DNA from: Scardovia wiggsiae
GTDB lineage: Bacteria > Actinomycetota > Actinomycetes > Actinomycetales > Bifidobacteriaceae
NCBI RefSeq assembly: GCF_051045985.1
Contig: NZ_CP157350.1
Location: 1,178,001-1,242,000, forward strand
Length of the DNA stretch: 64,000 nt
Direction of reading: 5' to 3'
Part shown: positions 1 to 8,885 of the stretch, piece by piece
Position numbering within the stretch: the stretch's first letter is position 1
Layout: each line of letters starts with the position of its first letter
Notes under the pieces: model-generated
Seen by the model: only the letters and a program-made list of their open reading frames with translations
Told to the model about the DNA's origin: nothing
Database searches by the model: none
Made by a program: the position numbers and the translations under genes

Positions 1-253
1 CCTGGGCGCATCTGTCCCATACACGATGGTCTACCGGAAAAGCGTGAAGCAGCACAACGGGTATATCGCCTTTGTTTCCCTCACGGTATACAGAAGTCAC
101 TATTTCCATGTCATCAGGCATGGCAGCCATGATTCCTTCAGCCTGACCGGACGGATCCGCGACTGCACTGCTGTCCCCATGCCCTGCAGCTGCGGTATCC
201 GTCCTCGGCGCAGCGTTGCTACGGCGGGACAGCGTATTATCGTGGCCGGCCAT
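1..253 (-). CDS. alpha/beta hydrolase, N-terminal part (runs off window)
   Basis: This is the first 84 codons of a gene that leaves the window on the left. After a polar leader of about 60 residues the frame reads IPVVLLHAFPVDHRMW, the strand and HAFP oxyanion segment typical of alpha/beta-hydrolase enzymes. The nucleophile elbow and catalytic His lie outside the window, so the substrate cannot be guessed. The ATG (251-253) overlaps the TGA of the upstream DUF4916 gene in TGATG, so the two are probably translationally coupled. The long leader leaves the start uncertain: internal ATGs occur in MAAMPDDMEIV just ahead of the domain. Confidence 0.75.
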   Translation of the reverse strand, partial: MAGHDNTLSRRSNAAPRTDTAAAGHGDSSAVADPSGQAEGIMAAMPDDMEIVTSVYREGNKGDIPVVLLHAFPVDHRVWDRCAQ

Positions 254-888
254 CACAGCATCCCGCTTCCGCTGAGTGCCTGGACAAGTATGTGATCCAT
301 ACCGTGGGCCAGCTGGCGGAGGAACTCCGGTTTCAGGGCATCGGCCGGATCGGACCATTCCACATCTAATGTCTCATCCTGCGGCTTCACATCGCCGTCT
401 ATCGGGATAATGTAGCATAAAGCTACTGCGTGCTGCCGGGGATCATAATAATCTGAGAAGCCCGGCGTTGGGAAGAATTGCGCAACGGTAAAAGGCTGTA
501 TCGTAGGAGGTAGGAATGAGAGTGTGAGATCCCCCAGATCTTTTGAAATATTGCGGGCAATCGTTTCCCTGATCGACTCATGGTAAAGGATACGCCCTGA
601 TATCAGAGTCCGCCTCAGGGCTACATCGTTATCGTCATTGGCGCAAAGAAGCGTCCCGACCTGCCGGATGCGGCCGAGGTCATCCGTTCGCACCGGCACT
701 ACGATGACATAAGGGATGGGCACCTCCCTGCGGATACCGTCTATCTCATCCTTAGCAAGCCAGCCCGGCGGATTAGAACCTCCCATCCCATGAATGAAAT
801 CGTTGGGGGAGTCACCGCCAAAACCGCTCCGGTCACGGCCGGCATCAAAATCACCGGGATCCGGGATCTCATCATTCAAAACTGGCAT
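253..888 (-). CDS. DUF4916 / NUDIX-hydrolase-like protein
   Basis: 211 residues. From about residue 43 it matches the actinobacterial DUF4916 family (NUDIX-fold relatives): WLAKDEIDGIRREVPIPYV, LISGRILYHESIRETI, FFPTPGFSDYYDPRQHAVAL and a final EWSDPADA segment. I see no complete canonical NUDIX box, so hydrolase activity is unproven. The first 40 residues are Gly/Asp-rich and variable. ATG 888 has a fair ribosome site (AAGGAT); a second in-frame Met sits just before the conserved part (MGGSNPPGW). The stop overlaps the start of the downstream alpha/beta-hydrolase gene, implying co-expression. Confidence 0.85.
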   Translation of the reverse strand: MPVLNDEIPDPGDFDAGRDRSGFGGDSPNDFIHGMGGSNPPGWLAKDEIDGIRREVPIPYVIVVPVRTDDLGRIRQVGTLLCANDDNDVALRRTLISGRILYHESIRETIARNISKDLGDLTLSFLPPTIQPFTVAQFFPTPGFSDYYDPRQHAVALCYIIPIDGDVKPQDETLDVEWSDPADALKPEFLRQLAHGMDHILVQALSGSGML

Positions 889-1476
889 ATCCTTATTATG
901 CCCTGTCCAGCTGATAACGTGCAGTAAAGATAACGTGAGGCAAAACAGAATACAGCAAAATCTGGATCCATAGCCCGGGAAATTGGACGTCCCTGACTTT
1001 CCTGCCTATCCTTACTTATGCCGTTATCACGTATGCCGCTGTTGCGGTACCGTCCCTGCTTACCATATACGTTGCAGCGATACGTCTCTGACGTTTGGCT
1101 TTCCCTCTGTTTCCTCCTCATATCTCTTTCCTCATCACCGTTCCTCCTCTGGCCTCATCCCGAAACGTACGTGCCTGCGTACTTACCTACGATTTCTCTC
1201 TCTGTATCATCTTCCCATCCGTTCACCTACTCGCATACTCCCCTCGCCCCTTCTACTTACCCCTCCCCATTCGCCCCTCTCTTCAACTCGCGCCTCCCTA
1301 CTCACCTCTTTCATCTACTACCTGCACACCGTTATCGGTCCTCTTTTCAATTCACCCCTCCCCGCTCATCTCTCCTCCGACTTATTCCTCCCCCAACTTA
1401 TCTCGCCTCCAACTCACCTCTTCTTCAACTCACCTCTTCTTCAACCCACCTCTTCTTCAACCCACCTTTCCTCCAA
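889..1476. other. intergenic stretch with a long polypyrimidine tract
   Basis: 588 bp without a supportable gene. From about 1090 to 1476 the + strand is strongly C/T-biased. It ends in degenerate tandem units of about 16 bp (AACTCACCTCTTCTTC-like) that run into the 78-bp element at 1477. Apparent reading frames here are low-complexity Ser/Pro/Leu strings and look spurious. Confidence 0.7.
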
Positions 1477-1554
1477 CTCACCTAAAACGTATTTACGATA
1501 CCGGGATCATTGAATATCCAACCATCACCAAAATGTATCTTCGAGTTGGGTGAG
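1477..1554 (+). repeat. 78-bp dispersed inverted-repeat element, copy 1
   Basis: Begins CTCACCTAAAACG and ends CGAGTTGGGTGAG; the ends are imperfect terminal inverted repeats. A 78-bp copy at 5379-5456 lies in opposite orientation and matches at about 71 of 78 positions by eye. A polypyrimidine array made of end-like units abuts its left side. Confidence 0.8.
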
Positions 1555-1844
1555 GCGGTCCCCACCCACTCGGGTCATTAACACCCTCCTGTTTCCCTTC
1601 CTATCTCCTCCTGCTGCCCCTGCCCACCCTACGTACCCGCTAACATCTCTGCCTGATTCCCATCTGACCGCCGCCGCGCATCTTCCAGCCTGGCATGGCT
1701 TATCGCCCCGCCTCAGACCCGCTCTTCCCCAAATCCAATGCCCTCTCATCGCCCGGAGCGAATCCGCGGGGAATATAAAGGCTGCCTCCACAGTTGAGAA
1801 CATTGAATCGTAACCATAAACATTAAGGAACAGAAAGGCGCCAA
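1555..1844. other. upstream region of thioredoxin gene
   Basis: 290 bp, C/T-rich in the first half. Close to trx there is TATAAA-like sequence (about 1775), which could be a -10 element; no convincing -35 box was found. No gene is seen. Confidence 0.4.
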
Positions 1845-2198
1845 ATGGCAACGCATGAAATAACCTCTACGAATCTTAACGAGACTATCAAAAATAACGA
1901 TCTTGTATTTATCGACTTCTGGGCTACCTGGTGCGGCCCCTGCAAGGCTTTCGGCCCTATTTACGAGCAGGCCAGCGATGAGAATGCTGATGTATATTTC
2001 GGCAAGGTAGATATTGACCAGAATCAGGATTTGGCTGCAAATGCTGAGATACAGGCCGTCCCAACTCTGGCGATCATCAAGAACGGCAAAACGATCTATA
2101 AAGAGGCCGGCGCGTTAAGGAAGTCCGATCTGGATGAATTGATACAGAAGGCGAAAGATCTGGATGTAAGCAAGGCGGAACCAGCCCAGCAGGCGTAA
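1845..2198 (+). CDS. trxA: thioredoxin
   Basis: 117-residue cytosolic thiol-disulfide oxidoreductase that keeps protein cysteines reduced, using electrons from thioredoxin reductase. The active site WCGPC is complete (Cys30 and Cys33), preceded by VFIDFWAT, and the cis-proline loop AVPTLAII (Pro73) is present. Length is normal, with a short Ala/Gln tail. The start is supported by GAAAGGCG eight or so bases upstream. No reductase gene is nearby, so it appears to be a stand-alone gene. Family assignment is secure; whether it is the main housekeeping thioredoxin cannot be told from this window. Confidence 0.93.
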   Translation: MATHEITSTNLNETIKNNDLVFIDFWATWCGPCKAFGPIYEQASDENADVYFGKVDIDQNQDLAANAEIQAVPTLAIIKNGKTIYKEAGALRKSDLDELIQKAKDLDVSKAEPAQQA

Positions 2199-2458
2199 GG
2201 CAACCTTCGCTGGCTCCCGAGCTGCGCTTCACCCCATGCATGCCTCTTGTGCAGGCGAATAAGTATATGGGCAACTGATATCGGATTCCCTGGCATCCTC
2301 TTATCTATCGCCTGCTGCGAAGTATTCTGTTATAAAACAGCGGGACCATACTGGCTGGATACGCGGATACTGCAATAGGCAAATATTTCCAATGATGTTT
2401 ATGACACTTGCTAAAATGTGAAGTCGTTGCTATCAGATGGATGGCATTAAGGAGTTTT

Positions 2459-3499
2459 ATGGCTGGACGTCACATAGAGCGCAAAGGATCGATTTTTAGC
2501 CGTTTCACGCGAAAGCAGTGGATAGGCGCAGCAGCTGCTGCGATTGCAGTCGTTCTGATTGCTACTGGCGGGGCAATAGCTGCGTGGCGGAATTCGGGAT
2601 CGCGTGCGTCGCGTATCACCGAATACTCAGTAAGCGATCTGAAAGACGGTTCTCAGGACGTATCACGAAGCACGATCCGCGAAGCCCTTGAAGAGCATCG
2701 CGGCGGAGCAGACAGGAACACTACGTATGTGCGGGTTGAGATCAACGGAAAGCTCCGTATGGTCGCTGGAAGCGGATTTACTACAGTGAAGTCTGTCCTG
2801 CAGGCCGGGAATATCACTCTGACAAATGACGACACGGTTTCCCCTTCCCTTGACGATCAGGTCAATGAATCTACCGTTATTAAAATTACGAGTACCAATT
2901 CAGAGATCCAGACCCTTGAGCAGTCTATCCCCTTCAATGTGATCCGGAAGAATGATGATTCCCTTCCATCCGGCAGCATTAAAGTTGAGACCGAAGGTAA
3001 GGAAGGTACCATGGAAATCACCAATCTGGTGACTAAGAATGGCACCGAGACTTTGGCCACTAACACTATCACGGAATATGTGAAGAATGCGCCAATTAAC
3101 AAGGTCATCCTTGTAGGGACGAAGAGGGCAGCGTCTACTTCTACTTCTGAACGTAAATCAGCGTCTCCTTCCTCTTCTTCCTCAGCGAGTTATGGGACAA
3201 CAATGCCGGTAGGCGATGCACAGTCTTATGCTCACTCAAAAGTGCTTGCACGTGGTTGGAGCGAAAGCGAATTTACGTGCCTGGTGCAGCTCTGGCAGAA
3301 AGAATCCGGCTGGCGTTCAAACGCCGCCAACCCATCGGGTGCTTATGGGATCCCGCAAGCATTGCCAGGTTCTAAGATGGGCGCAGGCTGGCAGACCGAT
3401 GCTACAGTACAGATTAACTGGGGCCTCAATTATATTGCCGGCCGATACTCAACGCCTTGCGGCGCTTGGGCACATTCGCGTAAAACCGGATGGTATTAA
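2459..3499 (+). CDS. secreted G5-domain lytic transglycosylase-like protein (Rpf-related)
   Basis: 346 residues. A signal or anchor helix spans about 21-43, a DUF348 (ubiquitin-like) repeat about 91-142, a G5 domain about 145-222 ending in VILVGTK, and a Ser-rich linker about 223-246. A C-terminal lysozyme-like domain covers about 256-346 (WQKESGWRSNAANPSGAYG, ending GAWAHSRKTGWY). Glu282 in QKESGW is the likely catalytic acid. The layout is that of RpfB-like peptidoglycan enzymes in which the C-terminal domain is of the transglycosylase/aggregation-factor type. It probably acts at the cell wall during growth or daughter-cell separation. ATG 2459 is preferred because AAGGAG lies five bases upstream; an in-frame TTG at 2408 lacks such a site. 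A strong terminator follows. Confidence 0.88.
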   Translation: MAGRHIERKGSIFSRFTRKQWIGAAAAAIAVVLIATGGAIAAWRNSGSRASRITEYSVSDLKDGSQDVSRSTIREALEEHRGGADRNTTYVRVEINGKLRMVAGSGFTTVKSVLQAGNITLTNDDTVSPSLDDQVNESTVIKITSTNSEIQTLEQSIPFNVIRKNDDSLPSGSIKVETEGKEGTMEITNLVTKNGTETLATNTITEYVKNAPINKVILVGTKRAASTSTSERKSASPSSSSSASYGTTMPVGDAQSYAHSKVLARGWSESEFTCLVQLWQKESGWRSNAANPSGAYGIPQALPGSKMGAGWQTDATVQINWGLNYIAGRYSTPCGAWAHSRKTGWY

Positions 3500-3555
3500 T
3501 ACATAGCGTGTCCTGACCGCACTGGTCTGTACATCCCTTTTATGAAAACGGACAT

Positions 3556-3596
3556 AAGGTAGGCAGCCATTTTGTGGTTGCCTACCTTTTTTATCT
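3556..3596 (+). terminator. intrinsic terminator after G5 protein gene
   Basis: AAGGTAGGCA pairs perfectly with TGCCTACCTT, with a further CCA/TGG inner pairing, and runs directly into TTTTTT. Confidence 0.85.
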
Positions 3597-3683
3597 CATT
3601 TTATCTCTTACATCCTGCTTTCTTCTCTAACTCCCCTGTCTCGCTCTCCCTCCCCCTGTCCTCCACTTCTCTACCCCTGCCCC

Positions 3684-3761
3684 CTCACCTAACGCGCAGA
3701 TGTAAAATACTCTCCTCATAATTCTCAATAAATCATGAAATATAATTCCTCGTTGGGTGAG
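3684..3761 (+). repeat. 78-bp dispersed inverted-repeat element, copy 2 (diverged)
   Basis: Starts CTCACCTAACGCG and ends CCTCGTTGGGTGAG, so the termini are near-perfect inverted repeats (11 of 13). The interior differs from copies 1 and 3, but the length is again exactly 78 bp. It is flanked by pyrimidine-rich DNA on the left (3600-3683) and purine-rich DNA on the right (3762-3855). Confidence 0.65.
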
Positions 3762-4141
3762 CCGATGAGGAGGGTACCTCAGGGAATTCCTCAAAATATT
3801 GAGTGGGAGAGTAAAAGGAATAGGGGGGCGACGGAAAGTCGAAGAAAAAGATAGATATGCTGCGAAAAATAATCAGCGATCACAAATCTTTACGGTAGCC
3901 ATTTACCTCTGCCGGCATCATAAAGATATCATACATATATAGCTGCACCAGTGAGGCGTTACTAAAAACTACAGGAGCAGCAAATTAATTGCCTTAAGCG
4001 GATTTTATAAATATCCTAGCATCTTGGTTGTTGCCCAACGGAATACCCACCATTATGAAAGATGCAGGAATCCATTTGTACGGGCTGCACCAGGATAATA
4101 CAGCCTCATAGCGGATCGTACAAAATCAGGTTATTCAATAA
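3762..4141. other. AT-rich intergenic region
   Basis: The first 90 bases are purine-rich and include GAGTGGGAGAGTAA, similar to units in the array at 9034-9470. Nothing recognisable follows up to the end of the DUF559 gene. Confidence 0.5.
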
Positions 4142-5041
4142 TCACAGCCTCCGCCGGCGATCACATATCTGGGGTACTGAAAGCGGAATCCTCAATAAAG
4201 ATATTTTTGAGGTATTTCTCATACGTAAAAGGTCATAGAGGTTAATTATAAATTTAATAAAGCTTGCCCAATTCCTTGTAATATATTTATCGACTGTAAG
4301 AATATGCCATCCTTCAGCCTGTATCCCATTGGCCCGCTCATGATCCTTACTTATCTGCCCCAAATGATGCAGGCCATCGTATTCGATACCGATCTTTGAC
4401 TCTGGATAGCTCAAATCAATATAATTATTATTTAACAGATGATTCACACACGGATTCGGCAGACCATAGCGGATAAGATCAAGCCTGAGCTTCGTCTCCT
4501 GAGGTGAATCAGTGCCCTCACACATCCGGAACAGCGCTTTTATACATTTCCGTATCCCGCGGCAACGATCACACAGCATAATAAAGTGCCTGATGTTCCG
4601 TATAGTTGTCAGCCTGAGCCGGCGATCTCTGCATATCAGTGAATCGCCAAAAATGATCAGCTGTTCCAGCGAAAGTTCCATTGACATCTGGACAAAAAGG
4701 GCTTCCGGAGACACACACTGAAAATCTCCCATATCAACGAGGGCGCCTGGAATATCCAGATTTTTCCAATAGCGGCAGCTGACATTCTTTAACCTTATCC
4801 GGTCCTTTTTATGCCGCACAACTAGAAATGACCGGCCTGGCTTCCTTTTAGGCACGGGTACGCCGAGAAGAGCAGCTGCCGTATAGTGGCTCGCCACTAT
4901 ACAATGTTTCGTTCTCATCTGTATACCGGAACAAACCTGCAGCGCTTCTTGCTGCCGTTCCCAGGCAGCGTACCTCATAATCTCGAACTTGCCAGGCTGC
5001 CGGAAAAGCATTAGGCCTGGCGGGCTCACCATTTCCACCAT
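4142..5041 (-). CDS. DUF559-type nuclease-like protein
   Basis: 299 residues, more AT-rich than the housekeeping genes. The C-terminal 120 residues match DUF559/Vsr-like PD-(D/E)XK proteins: an acidic ETKLRL segment (Glu182), then SKIGIEYDGLHH (Glu220, Asp222) and GWHILTVDK. The N-terminal half resembles the wing and linker part of AbiEi-type or phage-associated regulators (HCIVASHYTAAALLGVPVP), which often precede DUF559 domains in actinobacteria. It is probably an endonuclease-fold protein linked to mobile DNA or defence; substrate and partner are unknown. It stands alone between repeat elements. ATG 5041 is the only good start seen. Confidence 0.7.
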   Translation of the reverse strand: MVEMVSPPGLMLFRQPGKFEIMRYAAWERQQEALQVCSGIQMRTKHCIVASHYTAAALLGVPVPKRKPGRSFLVVRHKKDRIRLKNVSCRYWKNLDIPGALVDMGDFQCVSPEALFVQMSMELSLEQLIIFGDSLICRDRRLRLTTIRNIRHFIMLCDRCRGIRKCIKALFRMCEGTDSPQETKLRLDLIRYGLPNPCVNHLLNNNYIDLSYPESKIGIEYDGLHHLGQISKDHERANGIQAEGWHILTVDKYITRNWASFIKFIINLYDLLRMRNTSKISLLRIPLSVPQICDRRRRL

Positions 5042-5194
5042 TCTGCCTATACCTCCGTTACCGCTAGGTGGCTACTTCCCCATTTATGATCTTCTTTTAC
5101 AGTTTTCGCGTTATCAGTCTAAAGTATTTCCGGCACTGAAGTCAGAGTCCTTGGTAAATGTGGTCGAATGTGGATAAAACGCATGATCTTATTG

Positions 5195-5315
5195 TTGACA
5201 TTATTTATGGTTTATGATCTGGGATATATGACTTAATAACTTATGGTTTATAGTTCATGCCTTATATCTTATGCATTGTAGTTTATGATTTACGCTTTGT
5301 GTCTTATGATCCATA
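5195..5315. repeat. degenerate ~12-bp A/T-rich tandem repeats
   Basis: Units resembling TTATGGTTTATG recur about ten times, for example near 5204 and 5241, upstream of the DUF559 gene. They are too diverged to be a recent expansion, and no gene overlaps them. Confidence 0.45.
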
Positions 5316-5378
5316 CTCCACAATTTCGGCCTGTACAGTTCAGTGAGGTCAAGATAATTTCTCCTGCGCTGGATCCGT

Positions 5379-5456
5379 CTCACCCAATTCGAAGATACAT
5401 TTTGATGACGGGCAGATATTCAATGATCCCAGTATCGTAAATACGTTTTAGGTGAG
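5379..5456 (-). repeat. 78-bp dispersed inverted-repeat element, copy 3
   Basis: This is the reverse-orientation counterpart of copy 1. On the - strand it starts CTCACCTAAAACG and ends CGAATTGGGTGAG. By eye seven mismatches separate it from copy 1 over 78 bp. The neighbouring tandem units (5457-5545) are also homologous to those left of copy 1. Confidence 0.8.
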
Positions 5457-5720
5457 TTGAAGAAGAGGTGAGTTGAAGGAAAAGTGAGTTGGAGGCGAGA
5501 TAAGTTGGAGGAGGAATGAGTTGGAGGAGAGGTAAGCGGGAAGGCGAGGCTGAGGGATGGCTGTGTGCGCAGATAAGTATAGAGGTAAATACGCGGGTAA
5601 GCATGCTCTTTGTGCGGGAAAAAGAAAGAAGAGACAAGTGGATCGTTTCTTTTTCGAGGGAAAAAAGAGAGAGCGAGAGAGAGGAAGAGAGAGCGAGATA
5701 AAGAGAGAGAAAAGAGATAC
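5457..5720. repeat. polypurine tract with GAGTTGGAGG-like units
   Basis: The + strand is almost all A/G. The proximal part consists of degenerate 15-16-bp units containing GTGAGTTGAAG or GAGTTGGAGG; the distal part (about 5600-5720) is GAGA-type low-complexity sequence. From 5721 to 6041 I see no gene. Confidence 0.65.
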
Positions 5721-6041
5721 AGGTACGGTTTTAACTAGAGCTGCCTCGGATATACCCCGATATAACGGCGATAATAAGGCATACCTTGACCCGGTACACG
5801 TCTCTCGTAAACACAAACCTATACAGAGATTCCATCCCCGATCTCAGCCTCAAGCCCAAAATCACCTCTCTGAGGGATCTATGAAGGTACTCTATCCACA
5901 TCTGATGCACCCGCACAAACCCATACAACATAATATATAGGATATCAGCCGCCGCAGCGGTATAGGTATACATCATATACCACACCTCACCGTTCCCCTC
6001 TCTCCTCTCACATTTCTTACACGCCTTTTGACGCGGGGAAC

Positions 6042-7442
6042 TTAGAATACGGCCTGCAGCGCAAGATCTGCAATGAACAGGATCGCCACACCCCATATGA
6101 TCGGGTGTACGTCTTTAGCCTCTTTCCTGCAGACCTTGGTAATACAATATGTAATGAACCCGGCGGCAATACCGTATGAGATCGAATAAGCGAACGCCAT
6201 AAAGATGGATGTGAAGAACGCAGGGATCGCAACGCTGATATCGCTCCACTCGATTTCACCGAAGGCGCTCATCATCATGCATCCTACGATTACCAGGATA
6301 GGCGCTGTAGCAGCACTCGGGATCGCAGAAACGAACGGTGAGAGTACTGCGCTGAGGAGGAAACAGACGGCGACCACAATAGAGGTCAGCCCTGTACGGC
6401 CTCCGGCAGCAATGCCCGCTGCAGATTCAATATACGTAGTTGTGTTAGATGTGCCGATCAGTGCGCCGATTGATGTGGCTGTGGAATCAGCGAACAGGGC
6501 TTTGTCCATCTTGGAGCTGAAACCTTTGCCGTTCTCCATTGCCTCTTCATCTGCCTGCGAGAAGATCCCTGACCGGCGGCCTGTCCCGATGAAAGTCCCG
6601 ATCGTATCGAAAGTATCTGACAGAGAGAACGCGAAAATCGTCACCAGAACCAGGGGTATCTTCGCGGGGTTGCTGAACAGGGCCGGGAACCCCTGAGGGG
6701 TAAATATCGCAAGGAATGTCTGCGGCAGCTGCCCGAATGCTTCCCCCAGGTTCACGCTGTGCGACATAGTGGTGATTCCCATAGGGATGCCGATCACAGT
6801 CGTGGCCAGCATGGCGATAATGAACGAGCCTTTATTGAGGACGCCCCATTTACCGGGGAATTTCAGTACGGTAAGGACGACGGCAATAAACAGTCCGATA
6901 AGGAAGAGGATCAAGGTTGGAGAATTCAAGGTTGCAAGGCTGATATTTGCGCCGGATCGCGCAGAATTATCAGGCGTAAAATGGATTATCCCAATGTCAA
7001 CAAGTCCTACGTAAGCAATAAAAATACCGATTCCGCCGCTGATTGCATGCTGGAGCATTGGCGGGATAGAGCGGATTATCATTTTCCGCAATTTCGTTAC
7101 TGTGATCAGCACATTGATGATCCCACAGACGAACACCATCGCCATGGCTTCCTGCCACGTAAAATTAAGCCCTTTGACCACGGTGAACGTAAAGAACGCA
7201 TTCAGCCCTACGCCGGGCGCCAAAGCATACGGGACATTGGCAAAAAGGCCCATAACCAGTGTGCCGATGATCGCTGCGATGATCGTTGCCAGAAACACAG
7301 CGCCCCATGGCATCCCTGCTGCAGTGAGCACGTTAGGGTTAACTGCGATAATATATGCCATCGCAAAAAATGTTGTTAATCCTGCAATAACTTCAGTGGA
7401 GACTTTTGTACCGTTCTCCCTGAGCTTGAATAGTCGCTCCAT
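6042..7442 (-). CDS. AzgA/PbuG-type purine (adenine/guanine/hypoxanthine) permease
   Basis: 466 residues with about 12-14 hydrophobic helices, belonging to the AzgA branch of the NCS2 nucleobase transporters. Recognisable segments are STEVIAGLTTFFAMAYIIAV near the N-terminus, APGVGLNAFFTF, and SLSDTFDTIGTFIG in the substrate-binding core. It imports purine bases for salvage, most likely by proton symport. ATG 7442 has GAAGGA upstream. A roughly 150-nt leader with several hairpins and a possible short reading frame precedes it. No purine salvage enzyme is adjacent, so it appears monocistronic. The exact base preference cannot be read from sequence. Confidence 0.92.
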   Translation of the reverse strand: MERLFKLRENGTKVSTEVIAGLTTFFAMAYIIAVNPNVLTAAGMPWGAVFLATIIAAIIGTLVMGLFANVPYALAPGVGLNAFFTFTVVKGLNFTWQEAMAMVFVCGIINVLITVTKLRKMIIRSIPPMLQHAISGGIGIFIAYVGLVDIGIIHFTPDNSARSGANISLATLNSPTLILFLIGLFIAVVLTVLKFPGKWGVLNKGSFIIAMLATTVIGIPMGITTMSHSVNLGEAFGQLPQTFLAIFTPQGFPALFSNPAKIPLVLVTIFAFSLSDTFDTIGTFIGTGRRSGIFSQADEEAMENGKGFSSKMDKALFADSTATSIGALIGTSNTTTYIESAAGIAAGGRTGLTSIVVAVCFLLSAVLSPFVSAIPSAATAPILVIVGCMMMSAFGEIEWSDISVAIPAFFTSIFMAFAYSISYGIAAGFITYCITKVCRKEAKDVHPIIWGVAILFIADLALQAVF

Positions 7443-7526
7443 TAGATTCCTTCGCGTACGGAGTTATAGTGTATGTGGACTCCGGATCCTCCCCGCCAGA
7501 CCCTGGGGCAGCTCCACAGGCAGCTG
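7443..7526 (-). promoter_or_regulatory. structured 5' leader of purine permease gene
   Basis: On the - strand, GCAGCT..AGCTGC (about 7507-7526) and CGGAGT..ACTCCG (about 7459-7484, 14-base loop) form hairpins just before the ribosome site GAAGGA. A further CTGGT..ACCAG stem lies upstream at about 7539-7555. It does not match the purine-riboswitch core as I know it. Confidence 0.35.
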
Positions 7527-7592
7527 CTAGTAGTGGGACTGGTTTGGTTCACCAGAAGTGCCACCGCTCTCCTTGACGATCTGTTTTCTCAT
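7527..7592 (-). CDS. possible 21-codon leader ORF upstream of purine permease
   Basis: Reads MRKQIVKESGGTSGEPNQSH plus Tyr, then TAG. A CATAAT box lies seven bases before the ATG, which would make the transcript leaderless; there is no ribosome site. It lies 84 bp upstream of the permease start and ahead of two hairpins. It is suggested only by position and could be chance. Confidence 0.25.
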   Translation of the reverse strand: MRKQIVKESGGTSGEPNQSHY

Positions 7593-7927
7593 TACTTTGA
7601 TTATGAGATTTTCATTTATAGATTTAGACTTATGCGCATAACTCTCAGTGCTCAATGTCCGTCGGCATCCGCACATAATTCCATGATCCAAAATGAGGCC
7701 ATACTAACTGATCTATATTTGTGCATTCCTGGCGAATCAACCATATAAACCAAAAACCAATACGACCATCAAGTGGGAACATCTCTGAGGATAATACATA
7801 TGGAGGATGTATCAGCGTATTTTCCTGCATATACAGCGCATCCGTCCGCATAATGAGATGTGTAATATAGTTTCGCCAGGATCGGGAGACGACATAGAGG
7901 AAAACTGTCACAGTCTGATGTTCTATT
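7593..7927. other. intergenic region without identified gene
   Basis: 335 bp, AT-rich, between the HNH nuclease stop and the permease leader. An 88-codon open frame on the - strand has a GTG start, no ribosome site and no recognisable motif, so it is not called. Confidence 0.5.
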
Positions 7928-8785
7928 TCACGGTAATTTTTGGGCCGGGCATGACCGCAATGTGCCCATCATAACATCCTTTTCCGCCTGCGTGATTGTA
8001 AGTGAATACTTGGCTTTTACACCGATCTGACGCGCTACATACTCACATCTGAAACCCTTATTCGTCGGGAGCCACGCATCCGCAGAGGCATCGCCTTTCT
8101 CCTGGTTTGCCTGCCCTTCCACCGCAAGCAGGTTATATGGATCATTGGCAAACTTATACTTTTTCGCTGACGGCCACTGGCTTGCGCCTGAATCCCATGC
8201 ATTATGCAGCGCAACTACATGGTCGATCTGCACGGCAGCACTTGTTTTTGCGCCTCTGCGGAAATATATAACCGTCCCCGTATATGGATCATTCAAAACT
8301 CCGCTTGACACTTTGCAGCTCCCGGCATATTTATATTTGATGTCCTTGAGATCGCGCGCCAGCACATCTTCCCTGATATCGCAGCCGTTACCGTCATCAT
8401 CAGTTTGGCGGAAACCAAAAAGCCCGCGGTTATAGCCTCCTGCCGATCTCGAGTCTTCGCGCACAGCCAGCGTTTGCAGGATATTAGCAGCTTCCCCTGT
8501 CGGGTTGTTCGCGCCCGTTGATGACGCCACGCTGGAGCTGATTTTGGGTAGTATCAAAGCGATAGCGATGCCCGTTAACACGGCCAGGGCGACAAGAAGA
8601 ATGAACATTGCCCATGCGCGCTTATGCGATGATCCGCCCCCGCGTACACCACCGGTACCCAACCGAGCATCCTCATAGCCGCTGCCTGTGCGCGCACCCA
8701 TGCTAGGCTGTGTATTCCTCCTCAGCGGCGGATTATCCTTATCCGGCGCTGCAACATCAGTCACCTTAAAACGACGATTCCTCAT
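7928..8785 (-). CDS. membrane-anchored HNH nuclease (DUF1524-like)
   Basis: 285 residues. A polar N-terminus is followed by one transmembrane helix at about 57-80. The extracytoplasmic domain belongs to the secreted HNH/DUF1524 family: DDGNGCDIREDVL, GTVIYFRRG, VQIDHVVALHNAWDSGA (Asp188-His189), NDPYNLLAVEGQANQEKGD (Asn218, Asn227) and NKGFRCEYV. It probably cleaves extracellular DNA or RNA, for nutrition or to limit DNA entry. ATG 8785 is chosen because GGAG lies seven bases upstream. A longer frame to 8938 would overlap a terminal inverted repeat of the 148-bp element and lacks a better ribosome site. Confidence 0.85.
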   Translation of the reverse strand: MRNRRFKVTDVAAPDKDNPPLRRNTQPSMGARTGSGYEDARLGTGGVRGGGSSHKRAWAMFILLVALAVLTGIAIALILPKISSSVASSTGANNPTGEAANILQTLAVREDSRSAGGYNRGLFGFRQTDDDGNGCDIREDVLARDLKDIKYKYAGSCKVSSGVLNDPYTGTVIYFRRGAKTSAAVQIDHVVALHNAWDSGASQWPSAKKYKFANDPYNLLAVEGQANQEKGDASADAWLPTNKGFRCEYVARQIGVKAKYSLTITQAEKDVMMGTLRSCPAQKLP

Positions 8786-8885
8786 CACGCTGCTCCATAA
8801 TTCCCTAAAGCCAGTCTTCTTACCGACCCTGATGCGATTCAAACAACGGGCCATCTTCCATTGTAGCCGCATACGGTATGCTGCA

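Noticed and set aside
983..1553. Three overlapping open frames of 150-176 codons on the + strand
   Set aside because: They are Ser/Pro/Leu strings produced by the polypyrimidine tract and tandem repeats, with no ribosome site or domain.
7443..7620. Guanine/adenine riboswitch before the purine permease
   Set aside because: The conserved joining-region bases and paired loops of the purine riboswitch are not found; only generic hairpins are seen.
7645..7911. 88-codon frame on the - strand after the HNH gene
   Set aside because: GTG start without ribosome site, no known motif, AT-rich intergenic composition.
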